NCBI RefSeq assembly: GCF_024166365.1
Contig: NC_064821.1
Location: forward strand, 51,301,093-51,365,092
Reading direction: 5' to 3'
Source: Elephas maximus indicus
Lineage: Eukaryota; Chordata; Mammalia; Proboscidea; Elephantidae
Length of the DNA stretch: 64,000 nt
The notes beneath the pieces were generated by a model. It had not been told where the DNA came from, did not search any database, and was given only the letters and a program-made list of their open reading frames with translations. Both the position numbers and the translations under genes were made by a program. This document shows, piece by piece, positions 23,531 through 35,591 of this stretch. How positions within the stretch are numbered: position 1 is the stretch's first letter; every line of letters starts with the position of its first letter.

Positions 23531-24232
23531 CAGCATGTGGGACTAAACTGGGGTTAAAGCCAGAAATTTTAGGTTGTTTCTGACTTTCTCCTTTAAAGTT
23601 TTCCTAACAATAAGAGCCCTCAGGGAATCTACTTAAACCCCCAACCTGGAGGTTATGATCTCTTCCCAACAGTGGGACAGTCCTTGGCCAATGTCACACT
23701 GTCCAGATCTTTGTCAGGATCCTGCTCTTCCCTGCCCATCTGGCTCTAATTCCTCATTGACTTTCACTCTTGAAGACCACAGTGATATTTGGTCTTCCCC
23801 AGATACTGGGGGTCAGAGCAAATGTCCCTGGAAACATGGATGGGGGTTGAGAGGGCTGCCTTGTTGGGAGAGGATTTTGCAGCAGCGTGGATATAGATGA
23901 AGCTGTAATTGGCTCCCTCTCTCAGAGTCCGGGTGTCTGCAGGCCCAGGCGCTGGGGCTAATTGTTGCAGGCAATTGATAACTTGGATCGTATTCACTTT
24001 GGCACAGGCTACATGCTTCCTTGGAGGAGGCAGGCAAGGCTGGGAAAAGAGTGCTGGACCAGCTGCTTGCAGAATGCCGTGGGAGACAGGAGTGGAGGGC
24101 TGCCATCTGTCCTGCCTCCCCCAGGCACTGTCACCAGCACCCCTACCCCAGCCTGACCCTATCACCCTTTCTCAGACTTTGTTCTCTTCTTTTGCCCCTC
24201 TGCCCTCTTCCCCCATAAGGTCCCATTCACCT
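23531..24232. other. Unique intergenic sequence
   Basis: Contains an A/T-balanced, non-repetitive stretch at 23,900-24,010 with AATTG motifs. No gene is recognised. Confidence 0.4.
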
Positions 24233-25328
24233 GTTGTTGTCATTGCTGTTAGGTGCCGTCGACTTGGTTCCGACTCATAGTGACCCTATGCACAACAGAA
24301 CAAAACACTGCCCAGTCCTGCACCATCCTTACAATTGTTGTTATGCTTGAGCTCATTGTTGCAGCCACTGTGTCAATCCACCTCGTTGAGGGTCTTCCTC
24401 TTTTCCTCTGACCCTGTACTCTGCCAAGCATGATGTCCTTCTCCAGGGACTGATCCCTCCTGACAACATGTCCAAAGTATGTAAGACACAGTCTCACCAT
24501 CCTTGCCTCTAAGGAGCATTCTGGCTGCACTTCTTCTAAGACAGATTTGTTCGTTCTTTTGGCAGTCCATGGTATATTAAAAATTCTTCGCCAACACCAC
24601 AATTCAAAGGCGTCAACTCTTCTTCGGTCTTCCTTATTCATTGTCCAGCTTTCACATGCATATGATGTGATTGAAAATACCATGGCTTGGGTCAGGCGCA
24701 CCTTAGTCTTCAAGGTGACATCTTTGCTCTTCAACACTTTGAAGAGGTCCTTTGCAGCAGATTTACCCAATGCAACGTGTCTTTTGATTTCTTGACTGCT
24801 GCTTCCATGGCTGTTGATTGTGGATCCAAGTAAAATGAAATCCTTGGCAACTTCAATCTTTTCTCCATTTATCATGATGTTGCTCATTGGTCCAGTTGTG
24901 AGGATTTTTGTTTTCTTTATGTTGAGGTGTAATCCATACTGAAGGCTGTGGTCTTTGATCTTCATTAGTAAGTGTTTCAAGTCCTCTTGACTTTCAGCAA
25001 GCAAGGTTGTGTCATCTGCATAACGCAGGTAGTTAATGAGTCTTCCTCCAATCCTGATGCCCCGTTCTTCTTCATATAGTCCAGCTTCTCGGATTATTTG
25101 TTCAGCATACAGATTAAATAGGTATGGTGAAAGAATACAATCCTGATGCACACCTTTCCTGACTTTAAACCAATCAGTATCCCCTTGTTCTGTCTGAACA
25201 ACTGCCTCTTGATCTATGTAAAGATTCCTCATGACCACAATTAAGTGTTCTGGAATTTCCATCCTTCGCAGTGTTATCCATAGTTTGTTATGATCCACAC
25301 AGTTGAATGCCTTTGCATAGTCCATCTA
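24233..25328 (-). mobile_element. RTE LINE, 5'-truncated, with open reverse transcriptase C-terminal frame
   Basis: The minus strand keeps one uninterrupted frame of 358 codons (25325-24249) through the reverse transcriptase palm and thumb of an RTE/BovB-clade LINE. Visible motifs: a motif A region 'DYAKAFNCVDH' (family usually AFD, so one Asp is Asn), 'ILSPYLFNLYAEQ', the catalytic YADD (about 25,012-25,023), and the C-terminal 'RRVDAFELWCWRR' block. The endonuclease and N-terminal reverse transcriptase are missing, so it cannot move by itself. The 3' end is at 24,233. This is a retrotransposon remnant, not a host gene. Confidence 0.95.
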
Positions 25329-25394
25329 CTCCTGAACAAATGGAGCTTCAGGGAGGAGGGGGTTTGGGAGAGGAAAGATGATGTCTTGAGAGGA

Positions 25395-25510
25395 GCTCAG
25401 GACTGGAAACTGGGAGGCCTGGGGTCCAACCCAAGCTCTTCCACTAACTTGCTATGTGCCTTTGAGTCAGGAATCTGTTCACCATGAACTTGGGCAAGTT
25501 TCCTGAGCCC
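25395..25510 (+). mobile_element. MIR
   Basis: Sense MIR piece: CTGGGGTCCAACCCAAGCTC, ACTTGCTATGTGCCTTTGAG. Confidence 0.5.
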
Positions 25511-25580
25511 TTCTTCATTTATTATGTTGTATGAAGTGAAATCAACACTAAAAGTTAGGGAAATAAGAATTGATCATTCT

Positions 25581-27236
25581 TACTGCAAAAACTCAACTAC
25601 AAAAAGACAAATAACCCAATTAAAAAATGGGCAAAGGATATGAACAGGCACTTCACTAAAGAAGACATTCAGGTAGCTAACAGATACATGAGGAAATGCC
25701 CACGATCATTAGCCATTAGAGAAATGCAAATCAAAACTACAATGAGATTCCATCTCACTCCAACAAGGCTGGCACTAATCCAAAAAACACAAAATAATAA
25801 ATGTTGGAGAGGTTGTGGAGAGGCTAGAACACTTATACACTGCTGGTGGGAATGTAAAATGGTACAACCACTTTGGAAATTGATTTGGTGCTTTCTTTAA
25901 AAACCAGAAATAGAACTAACATACAATCCAGCAATCCCACTCCTTAGAAAATATCCTAGAGAAATAAGAGCCTTTACACGAACAGATATATGCACAGCCA
26001 TGTTCATTGCAGTACTGTTTACAATAGCAAAAAGATGGAAGCAACCAAAGTGCCCATCAAAGGATGAATGGATAAATAAATTATGGTATATTCACACAAT
26101 GGAATACTACGCATCGATAAAGAGCAATGATGAATCCGTGAAACATTTCATAACATGCAGGAATCTGGAAGGCATTATGCTGAGTGAAATTAGTCAGTTG
26201 CAAAAGGACAAATATTGTATGAGACCACTATTATAAGAGCTCGAAAAAAAAGTTTAAATAGAGAAAAAAATACTCTTTGATGGTTACAAGAGTGGGGAGG
26301 GAGGGAGAGAGAGGGGCTTTCACTAATTAATAGATAAGAACTATTTTAGGTGAAGGGAAAGACAACATACAATATAGGAGAGGTCAGCACAACTGGACTA
26401 AAACAAAAGCAAAGAAATTTCCTGAATAAACTGAATGCTTTGGAGGCCAGTGTCGCAGGGGCAGGGGTTTGGAGACCATGGTTTCAGGGGACATCTAAGT
26501 CAACTGGCATAATAAAATCTAGTAAAAAACATTCTGCATCCCATTTTGGAGAGTGGTGTTTGGGGTCTTAAACACTAGTAAGCAGCCATCTAAGATGCAT
26601 CAATGGGTCTCGGCCTACCTGGAGCAAAGGAGAATGAAGAACACCAAAGACACAAAGTAATTATGAGCCCAAGAGACAGAAAGGGCCACATAAATCAGAG
26701 ACTACATCAGCCTGAGACCGTGAGAACTAGATGGTGCCCGGCTACTACTGATGACTGCCCTGACAGGGAACACAACAGAGAACCCCTGAGGGAGCAGGAG
26801 AACAGTGGGATGTAGACCTCAAATTCTAGTAAAAAGACCAGACTTAATGGTCTGACTGAGATTAGAAGGACCCCAGAGTTCATGGTCCCTAGGCCTCTGT
26901 TAGCCCAAGACAGGAACCACTCCCAAAGCCCACTCTTCAGACAGGGATTGGACTGGACTATGGGATAGAAAATGGTACTGGTGAAAAGTGAGCTTCTTGG
27001 ATCAAGTAGATACATGAAAGTGTAGGCAGCTCCTGTCTGGAGAGTAGATGAGAGGGCAGAGGGGGTCAGAAGCTGGCAGAATGGACACAAAAATAGAGGG
27101 TGGAGAGAAGGAGTATGCTGTTTTATTAGTGGGAGAGCAACTAGGAGTATATAGCAAGGTGTATATAAATTTTTGTATGAGAGACTGACTTGATTTTTAA
27201 ACTTTCACTTAAAGCACAATAAAAATTAAAAAAAAC
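25581..27236 (+). mobile_element. L1 LINE, 5'-truncated
   Basis: Carries the end of ORF2 (stretches of open frame at 25,640-25,900 and 26,000-26,236, frameshifted relative to each other) and a ~1 kb 3' UTR ending in an AATAAA-type signal and A-rich tail. Flanked by the perfect 9 bp duplication GATCATTCT (25572-25580 and 27237-27245). Non-functional. Confidence 0.95.
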
Positions 27237-27315
27237 GATCATTCTGTTGACTATATATCTAACTATAACTATATATAACTTCCATAGTTGTATAACTATA
27301 ACTCTATATGCATGT

Positions 27316-27737
27316 ACTGCATGTGAAACCTGGACAATGAATAAGGAAGACTGAAGAAGAATTGACACCTTTGAATTGTAGTGTTGGCGAAGAATACTGA
27401 ATACACCCTGGCTTGACAAAAGAACAAACAAATCTGTCTTAGAAGAAGTACAACCAGAATGCTCCCTAGAAGCAAGGATGGCAAGATTGCATCTTACTTA
27501 CTTTGGACGTGTTGTCAGGAGGGATCAGTCCCTGGAGAAGGACATCATGCTTGGCAAAGTACAGGGTCAGCGGAAAAGAGGAAGACCCTCAACAAGGTGG
27601 GGCCAAGTGGCTGCAGCAATCAGCTCAAGCATAACAATGACTGTAAGGATGGCGCAGGACAGGGCAGTGTTTCACTCTGTTGTGCATGGGGTTGCTATGA
27701 GTCAAAGCTGACTTGACAGCACCTAACAACAATGACA
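27316..27737 (+). mobile_element. RTE LINE 3' fragment
   Basis: Sense 3' end of RTE from the 'TGGACAATGAATAAGGAAG' region to the CACCTAACAACAATGACA tail, frameshifted. Confidence 0.9.
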
Positions 27738-27826
27738 ATATTCATTCAGAGCTTATTATGTGCTATGCACTATGCTGAGTGCTACTTTTGCCCAGTGGAT
27801 TTTATAACTACTACTATCAGATAGGA

Positions 27827-27985
27827 AACGCTGGTGCTGTAGTGGTTAAATGCTGTAGCTGCTACTCTAAAGGTCGGCAGTTGGAATCCACCAGCTGCTC
27901 CGTGGAAACTCTAAGGAACAGTTCTACTCTGTCCTATAGAGTTGCTATGAGTCGGGATGGACTCGATGGCAATGGCTTGGTTTGG
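27827..27985 (+). mobile_element. AfroSINE (type A)
   Basis: Flanked by near-identical ACTATCAGATAGGA / ACTATTAGATAAGGA sequences (27813 and 27986). Confidence 0.9.
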
Positions 27986-28000
27986 ACTATTAGATAAGGA

Positions 28001-28207
28001 GGCCTTGGGTGGTGCAAACAGTTAAGAAACTGAGTAGAAACCAAAAGGTTGGCGGTTTAAGCCCAGCCAGAGGCGTCTTGGAAGATAGTCCTGGTGATCT
28101 GCTTCTGAAAGGACACAGCCTTGAAAACCCTGCAGAGCACAGTTCAACTCTGCACACATGGGATCACCATGAGTCGGAATCAATGTGACAGCAACTACCA
28201 ACAACAG
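28001..28207 (+). mobile_element. AfroSINE (type B)
   Basis: Head CCTTGGGTGGTGCAAACAG, body ATAGTCCTGGTGATCTGCT, tail ACTACCAACAACA. Lies immediately after the type A copy. Confidence 0.9.
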
Positions 28208-28295
28208 CTATGAGAGGTACTTTTACCTTCCCCATTTTATAGATGAGAAGCCTGAGGCTCAGCAAGGTGAAGTGTCATCAGTAAGGGGTAGAAGA

Positions 28296-30589
28296 GAAAT
28301 ATGACTTTACTGAGAGTGGTGGGCTCAGAGGCGAGGCTCAGAGGACCCACTTCAGATAGAGTTGGAAGAAAAATAGAAGTAGAACTAAAGGGATGGGAGC
28401 TAGAGACAAAGCAGCCCTTTATAACACATATCCCTCTCAAAAGAAAGCTTTTCAATTAGTTGGGAAGACAGGCTATAAGGGAAACAGCTTATCGGCACCA
28501 AGAGGCATTTCAATCAAACCCAGGAAGAACTTCCACCAGACAGCACTGGGATGGGGGCCCAAGGCAGAGGTAGAATCTCATTCTCTGGAGCCTTTTAGCC
28601 GAGCTAGTTATCTTTGATCCTCACCTAGAGGAAAGACAGGCTGTAGGGAGGTGCCCTGAGGTTGGGTGGGGAGCTGAGGGGCCATCATTCCCAGGCTGCT
28701 GTAACCTGACTTCCTGCATGCAGGGGAGGGGTTGCGGGGTGGAGGGGAAGGAAATTTGAGGACGAGCCTCATGACTTTCTACACTCAGCCAGCTCCTGCA
28801 GCCACCACCGATTTCACTTTATGGCAGGCATATTTCAAAGGCCCGGTTCCATTTGCATTTTTAAAACCCTGCTGACGGCCTGGGAAAATTGCCTCCTTCC
28901 CAGAGTTCCTGGGTACAATGCTTCCCAGCACCTCCCCCACTGCACCTAACTCTGCACCCTCCATCCCAGAAGATCCTCACAAGGGCAGAGCAAGCCCAGC
29001 TTCCCCCCTCCAACCCCATCATCCAGAGGTCCTGGGAGGCCATGGTGGGCTCTGAGGAGGGTGTGGCCGATGTATCCACTGCTCTGGCCAGCTGGGTGGC
29101 AGGAGGCTAGGATGAATTTGAAGGTGGGGGAGACTTTCTTCAGGGTCCTGATTAAATCCACCAGAAATATTTCCCAGGAGAGTGAGGGCTGTGTTCCCAG
29201 GCATGGGCTGAGGGTAGCCCAGCAGCATGGGGCACACCAGTGGGGTACCCTGTGAGTTTGTCAGACTAAGGAACAGTGGAGAACTTTGAGGAGGCACCTG
29301 GAAGCAGCCTGGGAAGGGCTTTAAAGCAATTTGGAAAGAATCGAGTCATTCACCCAGCAAAGAAAGCCCTTGCTGCCTTCCCTAGGGATATGGATTGGAA
29401 GTTTGCAGGGGGGGTGCTGGGTCTGTTCCTCTGTATGCAGGTGTCTGATTTGGTCTCTGATCTTGGGGCAGCAACACACACACACATACACACTGCAATT
29501 CTCAGCAGAGGGCATCTGCCTCTGTCTCCCCTCACAGCTCAGAGTAGCAATCTTCAGGCCGGGAGCTGCCCCCAACTCTAAAGTCTTCAAGGCTGGATGG
29601 GGTTGCTGGGTGGGGTCGCCTGATGGACTTGGTCAGCCTGGCAATGGCTCCCTTGACAATCCTGAGCACATGGAGGGTGAGCACCAGGTCAGGGATGCAG
29701 GCTCGGGCCATTTGCTTCTGCATAGAGGAGCTCTAGGACATCCTTGGTCATAAATACCAATGTTCCCGGTTGGTGGCCAGCCAGTGGGTACAGCTCAAAG
29801 GGACACCAGAGAGACACAGCAGGGGTGGTGGATGTGGGGCTACCAGCCCCACTCAGGAACTGGAAGCTGAAGTGCCCCCAACTCAGTGTTCCTTTTCTTA
29901 ATATAATGTTGGGGAGACTGACATGGACTGAACACCCATGATCAGAGATGAGGTTTGGCGTTTCATCTCACCTGTCGTCTTTTCTCTCCCATAAGCTACA
30001 AACTTCCTGGAGGCAGGGACCTTGTCTCACCCATCTCTCTCTCTTTCCAGTCCCTCCCTCAGCACCCATTCTGAAGATGTGATAAAATCGTGGCCACCTC
30101 TCCCATGGCAGTGGCAATGGGCCTCCCCTCATTCTGGCTTCCATCACTAAAACTCCTCAATTCTGCAGCTCGATTGGGCTGTTCCTCTTGGCTCTCCCTG
30201 GGTGATACCAATGTCAGCCTCCTCTGAGCCCTGATGGGGAGAAACAGGCCAGGGAACTGGCCTTGGATCCGCAGCTGTCTCCTCCTTGTGGCCACCCTGC
30301 CAGGGTTGTCAGGCTGACCGTATGCTAGAACTGGAGGGATGCCCGGTCCCAGGGGCTGGCGTGGCTCCGGGGTCTGGTGCCAGAGAGGTGAATGGGGAAG
30401 GAAGGAGGAAGGGCTGGCGCCAGGAGCCTGGGCTTGGCAGCTCTCTCCGGAGAGGACCCGGGGATGCCCTCGAGTGTCCAGGATGCTGGTGACCAGCCAA
30501 GGCTGGGTGGGAGGGCTGCAGAGGAGCACGTGGGAGGAACTTGGGAACCAAGGCAACTCGGGGGCTAGGCAGGGGCCAGGCCTGGTCAG
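28296..30589. other. Unique sequence upstream of the CpG island
   Basis: Almost free of young repeats. A short (CA)n lies near 29,472-29,492. The stretch 28,780-28,880 holds an octamer-like ATTTGCAT and may be regulatory, but this is untested. Confidence 0.4.
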
Positions 30590-30900
30590 TTTGCAGAGAT
30601 GGGGACAGACCCCCAGGGGTCGCTGCGCGTCTCACAGCCCCCGCCCGCCGGTGCTGCGAGCCCGGCTGTACCACCGCGCGGCTCCCGAAGGGGGAGCGGC
30701 GGTTATGGCGGCGCCTGGCGGCAGGCCCCGGAGACAGCAGCGCGCGGCGAAGCGCAGGCTCTCGCCGGCCACTGCCGCAAGGCTCGGCGGCGGGCAGGAC
30801 AGAGGCGCCAGTGCCTGGGGGCAGGCGCGGCTCCCAAGCCTGCCCCGGACACCCCCACAGCCCATGGTAGGAGCCGAGACACAAACAAAGGCGGGCAGCA

Positions 30901-30910
30901 AATAAAAGGC
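30901..30910 (+). promoter_or_regulatory. TATA-like box
   Basis: AATAAAAGGC inside the CpG island, flanked by G/C-rich sequence. A start site would be expected about 30 bases downstream, near 30,930. Confidence 0.45.
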
Positions 30911-30931
30911 AGCGGCGGCGCTGAGTGCTCT

Positions 30932-31150
30932 GGGCTGCGCGCTGGGGACCGGGATTCGCACGCAGCTGTCCTGGTCTGTGCGCACTGGAGCGGAGCAAGG
31001 AACCCCTGTCTTCAGCAGCTCCCAAGAGCCTCTCCCTGCGGCTCCCGTGAGGGGACGAGTCGGCACGACGAGGTGGCCGCAGCCCCCAGCCCCTCCAGCG
31101 CGTCCCCTCCCGCTCCCGCGGCTCAGCCCAGCTCCGCTCTGCCAGCCGAG
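30932..31150 (+). other. DISP3: Predicted non-coding first exon of DISP3
   Basis: The interval from the expected start site to the donor GAG|GTGAGTGCG (GT at 31151-31152) contains no ATG, so translation would begin at the ATG in the next exon, which lies three bases after its acceptor. The 5' boundary is an estimate from the TATA-like box. The donor matches the consensus well. No transcript evidence is available from sequence alone. Confidence 0.45.
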
Positions 31151-31998
31151 GTGAGTGCGACGGTTGTCGGACGCCATCCGGGTCGGAGCTAGGGGATACG
31201 CTGCTCCGAGGAGGGGGCAAGCGGCCCGCGCAGCCCCCACCCCGGCCTGAGCAGAGATGTGTGTGAAGTTTCCCGCTGTCCGGCCAACCAGGGATGCGGG
31301 CCTCGGAGCCCCCCAGAGAAAGCCAGCCGGTGGTGGGCAGAGCCAAGCTTGCCCCGTCGGCCGGGCCCCAGCTCCGCACCAACTCCCCACGGGGCTGGAG
31401 CAGCCTCGGTTGCACCGACGAGTTTGATGTCCAGAAACGGCTAGACTTCCGACCTTCGGCCCCCTACTAGTCCAGGCGGGGGAACGTCTGATTCTATAAA
31501 AGTTAAGTGTGGGTCTGAAGCCATCCCCAGATCGGGCTCTAGGCCGGGCTAGAGCAGAGGGAGAGGACAGGAAAAGGTTAATGACCCCTTCCCCACCCAC
31601 CCCTTGACTTAGCTCACTCCTGCTCTCGGTGGGACATTTCCGGAGCCCTGGGACCCAATGAACCTGCTGCAGGTTCTGCGGGGCGCGCAGGGGCTCTGGG
31701 GCAGGCCAGCCTGGCGATGAAAGCCGAGCACGAGAGGGTAAAGTGGAGTGGGCAGCCGGTGGTGGCGGCGCTGAGGGTCAGGGAGGGTTCCCAGCGTGAG
31801 AGTCGCGGCATCTCCTGAGCTAAGCCCGCCGCTGGGAGAACTTTTCCCAACTCCCTGGGGAGGCCCGCAGCTGGGCTAGGAAGGCGCCTCCTTGGAGGCT
31901 TCGCGAATCTCCTTGGCCCCTCTCAGCTTCAAGGCGGTCGCCGGCTTCCCGAGGTCTCTCTTGAGGCCGGGCGCAGGTCCCGGCGGATCCCCGCCCCA

Positions 31999-32019
31999 GT
32001 CAGCACCGTGGACAGTGCC
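31999..32019 (+). promoter_or_regulatory. RE1/NRSE-like site (REST binding)
   Basis: Both half-sites are present with canonical spacing: CAGCACC (32001-32007), two spacer bases, then GGACAGTGCC (32010-32019). Against the known 21 bp RE1 consensus the only differences are at the weakly constrained first and spacer positions, plus one C-to-T change in the right half. It lies about 850 bp downstream of the predicted first-exon donor. REST is known to silence neuronal genes outside neurons; a role at this gene is inference. Confidence 0.7.
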
Positions 32020-32039
32020 TCGAGGTGGCCTCTGGGAAG

Positions 32040-32480
32040 ACTCAAAACCCACGCGCGCCCACGTACCTGCGCACACAGAACCATTGTCCCCGAGCACACA
32101 CACAGACCCACAGTCCACGCACGCACACTTATTTCCCACGTTCACATACACAGATCTACAGGCTGCTTGCAAAGAGTCCACTCGCAGATCTATAATCCAC
32201 TCGCGTGAACACACGCTCACCCACAGTCCACAAGCACACACAATCCACATACAGACCCAAAATCCAGCACCCTGGGAAAAACACAGATTTTCCCAGGCAC
32301 CAGCTCTCCAAGCAGCGTTTTCACTCCTTGGCCTCACTCCAGGCTGCTGTTTTTGGACACACTAAGCCCCAGACTCCGGAGCCCACCCCCCTCCCGCCTG
32401 GCCCCCACTGATGCGATGACTCACAGAGCCGCTCAGGCTCCACGCACAGACACACACCACACACACATGTACACATACAC
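32040..32480. repeat. Degenerate CA-rich tract
   Basis: Imperfect CACA-rich sequence, strongest at 32,090-32,250 and 32,430-32,480. Confidence 0.6.
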
Positions 32481-33344
32481 AATCTGTCCCGCCCCTGTGG
32501 AGGAAGCAGCCGGGATGTGGAGCAACCGGGATCCTACCACAGAGCTCAGACTGGAGCCAGCATATTTGCCAAACCCAAGGAGGAGGCCGTGGCCGATAGA
32601 AGCTGCAGAGCAGAGGGAGCCCAGCCCCAGCCGGACCTCTTAGTTTTAAGCTTAGGGTCCATTTTTCTCAGCTCACCACTCCCCTCCCCTCCCTGCCTGA
32701 TCCCCTTCCTCAAACCTTACTCTGAGCCCATCTCCTTCTAGGACCAGAGCCCACTCAGCTGTCTCTACAGCATTCTTTGCACTCACTTTATGACTCTTCT
32801 TTGTTTCCTGCCCTGTTCCCCTCCCCTGATGATTATCTTGAACACCTCTCCCCACCCCGCCCCACACACACACTTATTATTTTTGCCTCTCCCAGCTGCC
32901 TTCACTTTCCCCACAGCAACTTTCCTTCATCCTCGGTCTGACCTGGCTGGGCTCTTTGCCGTTGCTAATACCATGCTGGCACCTAGCCCTTAGGGGGAGC
33001 TGACTCCATGCTCCCCGCCTGCCTTTTCAGTTGCAGAGTCGCACCCCCACTCCTCTCTCTTGGACATCTGCCCACACCAGGAACAATGGCCTCAGCAGTT
33101 TCTTTCCCCCCTTCTCCCCGCTCTGAAATTTCCCAGTCTCCCCTTCCCCCCCACCCCACCCCCATCTCTCCAATGGGTCACAAACCTTGAGGGTGGAGAG
33201 TTCCAGAACCACTGCAAGCCCCCATCTACCTGGGGATTTGGCTTTTTGAAGCACCTGTCACCCATGCCCTGTTTTGGCCTTTGATACCTCTCCTGCTTTG
33301 TCCCTAAATTCAGAAACTGGGTTGAAAGAGGCACAGTCCCAGCA
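32481..33344. other. Intronic, C/T-rich, nothing recognised
   Basis: Pyrimidine-rich with a short CACACACA run near 32,865. No repeat family or exon is supported. Confidence 0.4.
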
Positions 33345-33500
33345 TGGTGTGGTGGAAGGAGCCCTAGACTGGAAGTGGGGGACCTGGGTCCTGGTCTCAA
33401 CTTGACTTAGACTCACAGTGTGCCCTTGGGCAAGTGACTTCCCTTCTCTAGACCTCAGTCTTCCCATCTGTAAAAGGACAGGTTTGGGTGAGGTGACATT
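33345..33500 (+). mobile_element. MIR
   Basis: Sense MIR: TGCCCTTGGGCAAGTGACTT, CCTCAGTCTTCCCATCTGTA. Confidence 0.75.
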
Positions 33501-35085
33501 TAGGGTCCCTTTTAGGTCCTAATAATCCGGGACATTGAATCTCTAGTGAGTCTCTTGAGTGTGGATGGGATGGAACACCAGGACCCAACCCAAGAGATTA
33601 TGGTACCTTTCGCTTCCCTCAGAGCACCCACCACTGGTAAAGTCATCCTGTCTACTGAGCAATGGGTGTTCAGATGATTTTCTTTATAATACCAGAGATG
33701 TCAAGTCATTTTCTTGACTCACACAGTGAAAGTGCAATGTCCATGGGAACAAGTATTGATTCCACTGCCTGTATATCCTCGGCGCAAACCACTGATTCTG
33801 CCGGTAATTGCTTGGTGAATGAATGAATGAGTAGAAGAGTGGGGACTTAAAACTGGGTATCCGGATCACTAGAGCTTGGAATTATGGTTTAAGCCATTTT
33901 CTCAGATAGTTTAGACCTGTTTCCCTTGCTCCCCCACCCCCTCCCCCCACTTGAAGATGGAGTTGTCTGAGTTGAGGTCCTTCCCCCCAAGAGGCAGACT
34001 CTGGGCTGGTTGTGAATGACCACGGAGAAGGGAGTGGCTGAGAGTAGCTTTAGAGGCCCTGCAAGGTGGACAGGGGCTTGGCCATCATCCCCATGTCCCT
34101 AAGATTGGACCAACTAGGTTGCCCGTGGCCAGTTGGTTCCTGGCCAAGATCTGAGGCTGGGAGGAAACGTCCATCATTACCATTTGGCTGAGCAGCCTCT
34201 TCTCGCATCTCTGTGAGCTGCGTACTGCTCAAAACATCTTTATAGGTGAGCAAAGTAAAATGCTGAGAGATGAAGTGGTTTCCCTAAGGGCAATCAGCCA
34301 GCCCACTGTCGGTTGTAAAAGTATGCACTCAAAAATGGCAGTGATGGTGGTGGTGGGGGTTGATAATAACAATAATATGGGTGTTATTAATGATATTAAC
34401 ATTATTGCGGTCAGGAGCTCACTGGTTAGTCTCTTTGGTTCCCTCCCCTCCTTTAAAACTCATTCTCTACCTGAACCCCTCCTGTTCTTTTTGTCCCACT
34501 CAGATACGAGGGCAACAAGAGCTGGGACAGTGAGACAGGGGCGTCCAGTTGTCCGTCAGTCCTTGCCAAGGAAGAGATTTCATTTGAAATCCTCATCTCT
34601 GCCCACCCTCCCTCCATCTGAGCATGTTTCCTGCCAGAGGAGCTGGGAGAGGTGTCAAAGGCTGTCAAAACACCCTTCCAAGCTAGATTCCAAACCGCCA
34701 AAGCCCAGGGAAAATAAATAAAGAGAGCAGCGTCCGCCCGAAATAGAAACATGCACCAGCTCACAAATATGCATGTTTTCCCAAAGTCGCATTTCACGGT
34801 AGACAGTGCGGCTCGCACTCCAGCTGCTCTACGAAGGCCAGAGGCATGGACGCTGCTGGGACTGATCCAGGGAAGGTAGCAAAGTTCCCCCAACCCCTAC
34901 CCGGTGAGCTCTCTCCCTGCCTGGCCACTTGAGACCAGACGACCACGCTCCACTCCTCCCATCTGAAAGATACATGGGTGGGAGGATTGAAATTAATACG
35001 TCTCTATGTTAATCCAAGCTCTTTGGAGATGGGCCTCAGAAAAGGCTGATAGTCTGAGGTTTTCCACCTTACAATGGGGGCAGAA
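33501..35085. other. Intronic unique sequence
   Basis: No transposable element is evident over most of this interval. The portion at 34,480-34,900 is non-repetitive and could be a constrained non-coding element. No exon with credible splice sites was identified. Confidence 0.4.
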
Positions 35086-35156
35086 GACTGGCAATAGTGT
35101 TATTGAATACCTACTATGTGCCAAGCACTAAGTATTTACCCATGCTCTCTCACTTA

Positions 35157-35356
35157 TAGGAACCCTGGTGGAAAAATGGTTAAGCACTCGACCGCTAACC
35201 TAAAAGGTCGACGGTTTGAACCCATTGGTCGCTCCTCGGGAGAAAGATGTGGCAATCTGCTTCTGTAAAGATTACAGCCTTGGAAACCCTATGGGACAGT
35301 TCTACTCTGTCCTGTAGGAATGCTATGAGTTGGAATCAACTCGACAGCAACAGGTA
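35157..35356 (+). mobile_element. AfroSINE (type A)
   Basis: Complete copy with duplication TCTCACTTA (35148-35156 and 35357-35365). Confidence 0.9.
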
Positions 35357-35368
35357 TCTCACTTAAAG

Positions 35369-35591
35369 AGTCCCTGGGTGGTACAAATGTTTAACAAGCT
35401 CACCTGTTACCCAGAAGGTTGGAGGTTTGAGTCTACCCAGAGGAAACTTGGAAGAAAGGCCTGGTGAGCTACTTCCAAAAAATTAGCCATGAAAAACCCT
35501 ATGCAAAAGAAAAAAAAAGCCTATGGAGCACAGTTCTACTCTGACGCACATGGGGTGCCACGAGTCAGAGTCGACCAGACAGCAGCTGGTT
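35369..35591 (+). mobile_element. AfroSINE (type B)
   Basis: Second copy at the same target: TATCTCACTTAAAG (35355-35368) on the left and TATCTCATTTAAG (35592-35604) on the right. A short A-rich insertion interrupts its body near 35,505. Confidence 0.9.

Larger units (their letters stand above)
27740..28295 (-). mobile_element. MIR split by two SINEs
   Basis: The left part (CTTATTATGTGCTATGCAC) ends in ACTATCAGATAGGA. The right part resumes at GAGAGGTACTTTTACC and CCCCATTTTATAGATGAGAA. Confidence 0.65.
30590..31450. promoter_or_regulatory. DISP3: CpG island, predicted DISP3 promoter
   Basis: A dense run of CG dinucleotides and GC boxes begins near 30,610 and fades by about 31,450. It holds a TATA-like element and a splice donor in the same orientation as the DISP3 coding exons. 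It is the only strong CpG island upstream of them in this window. Assignment to DISP3 is inference from orientation and spacing (about 26 kb to the first coding exon). Confidence 0.65.

Noticed and set aside
30309..31415. Long minus-strand open frame (368 codons) across the CpG island
   Set aside because: G/C-rich DNA has few stop codons. The translation has a low-complexity Pro/Arg/Ser/Gly composition, no domain is recognisable, and the promoter and donor signals are on the other strand.
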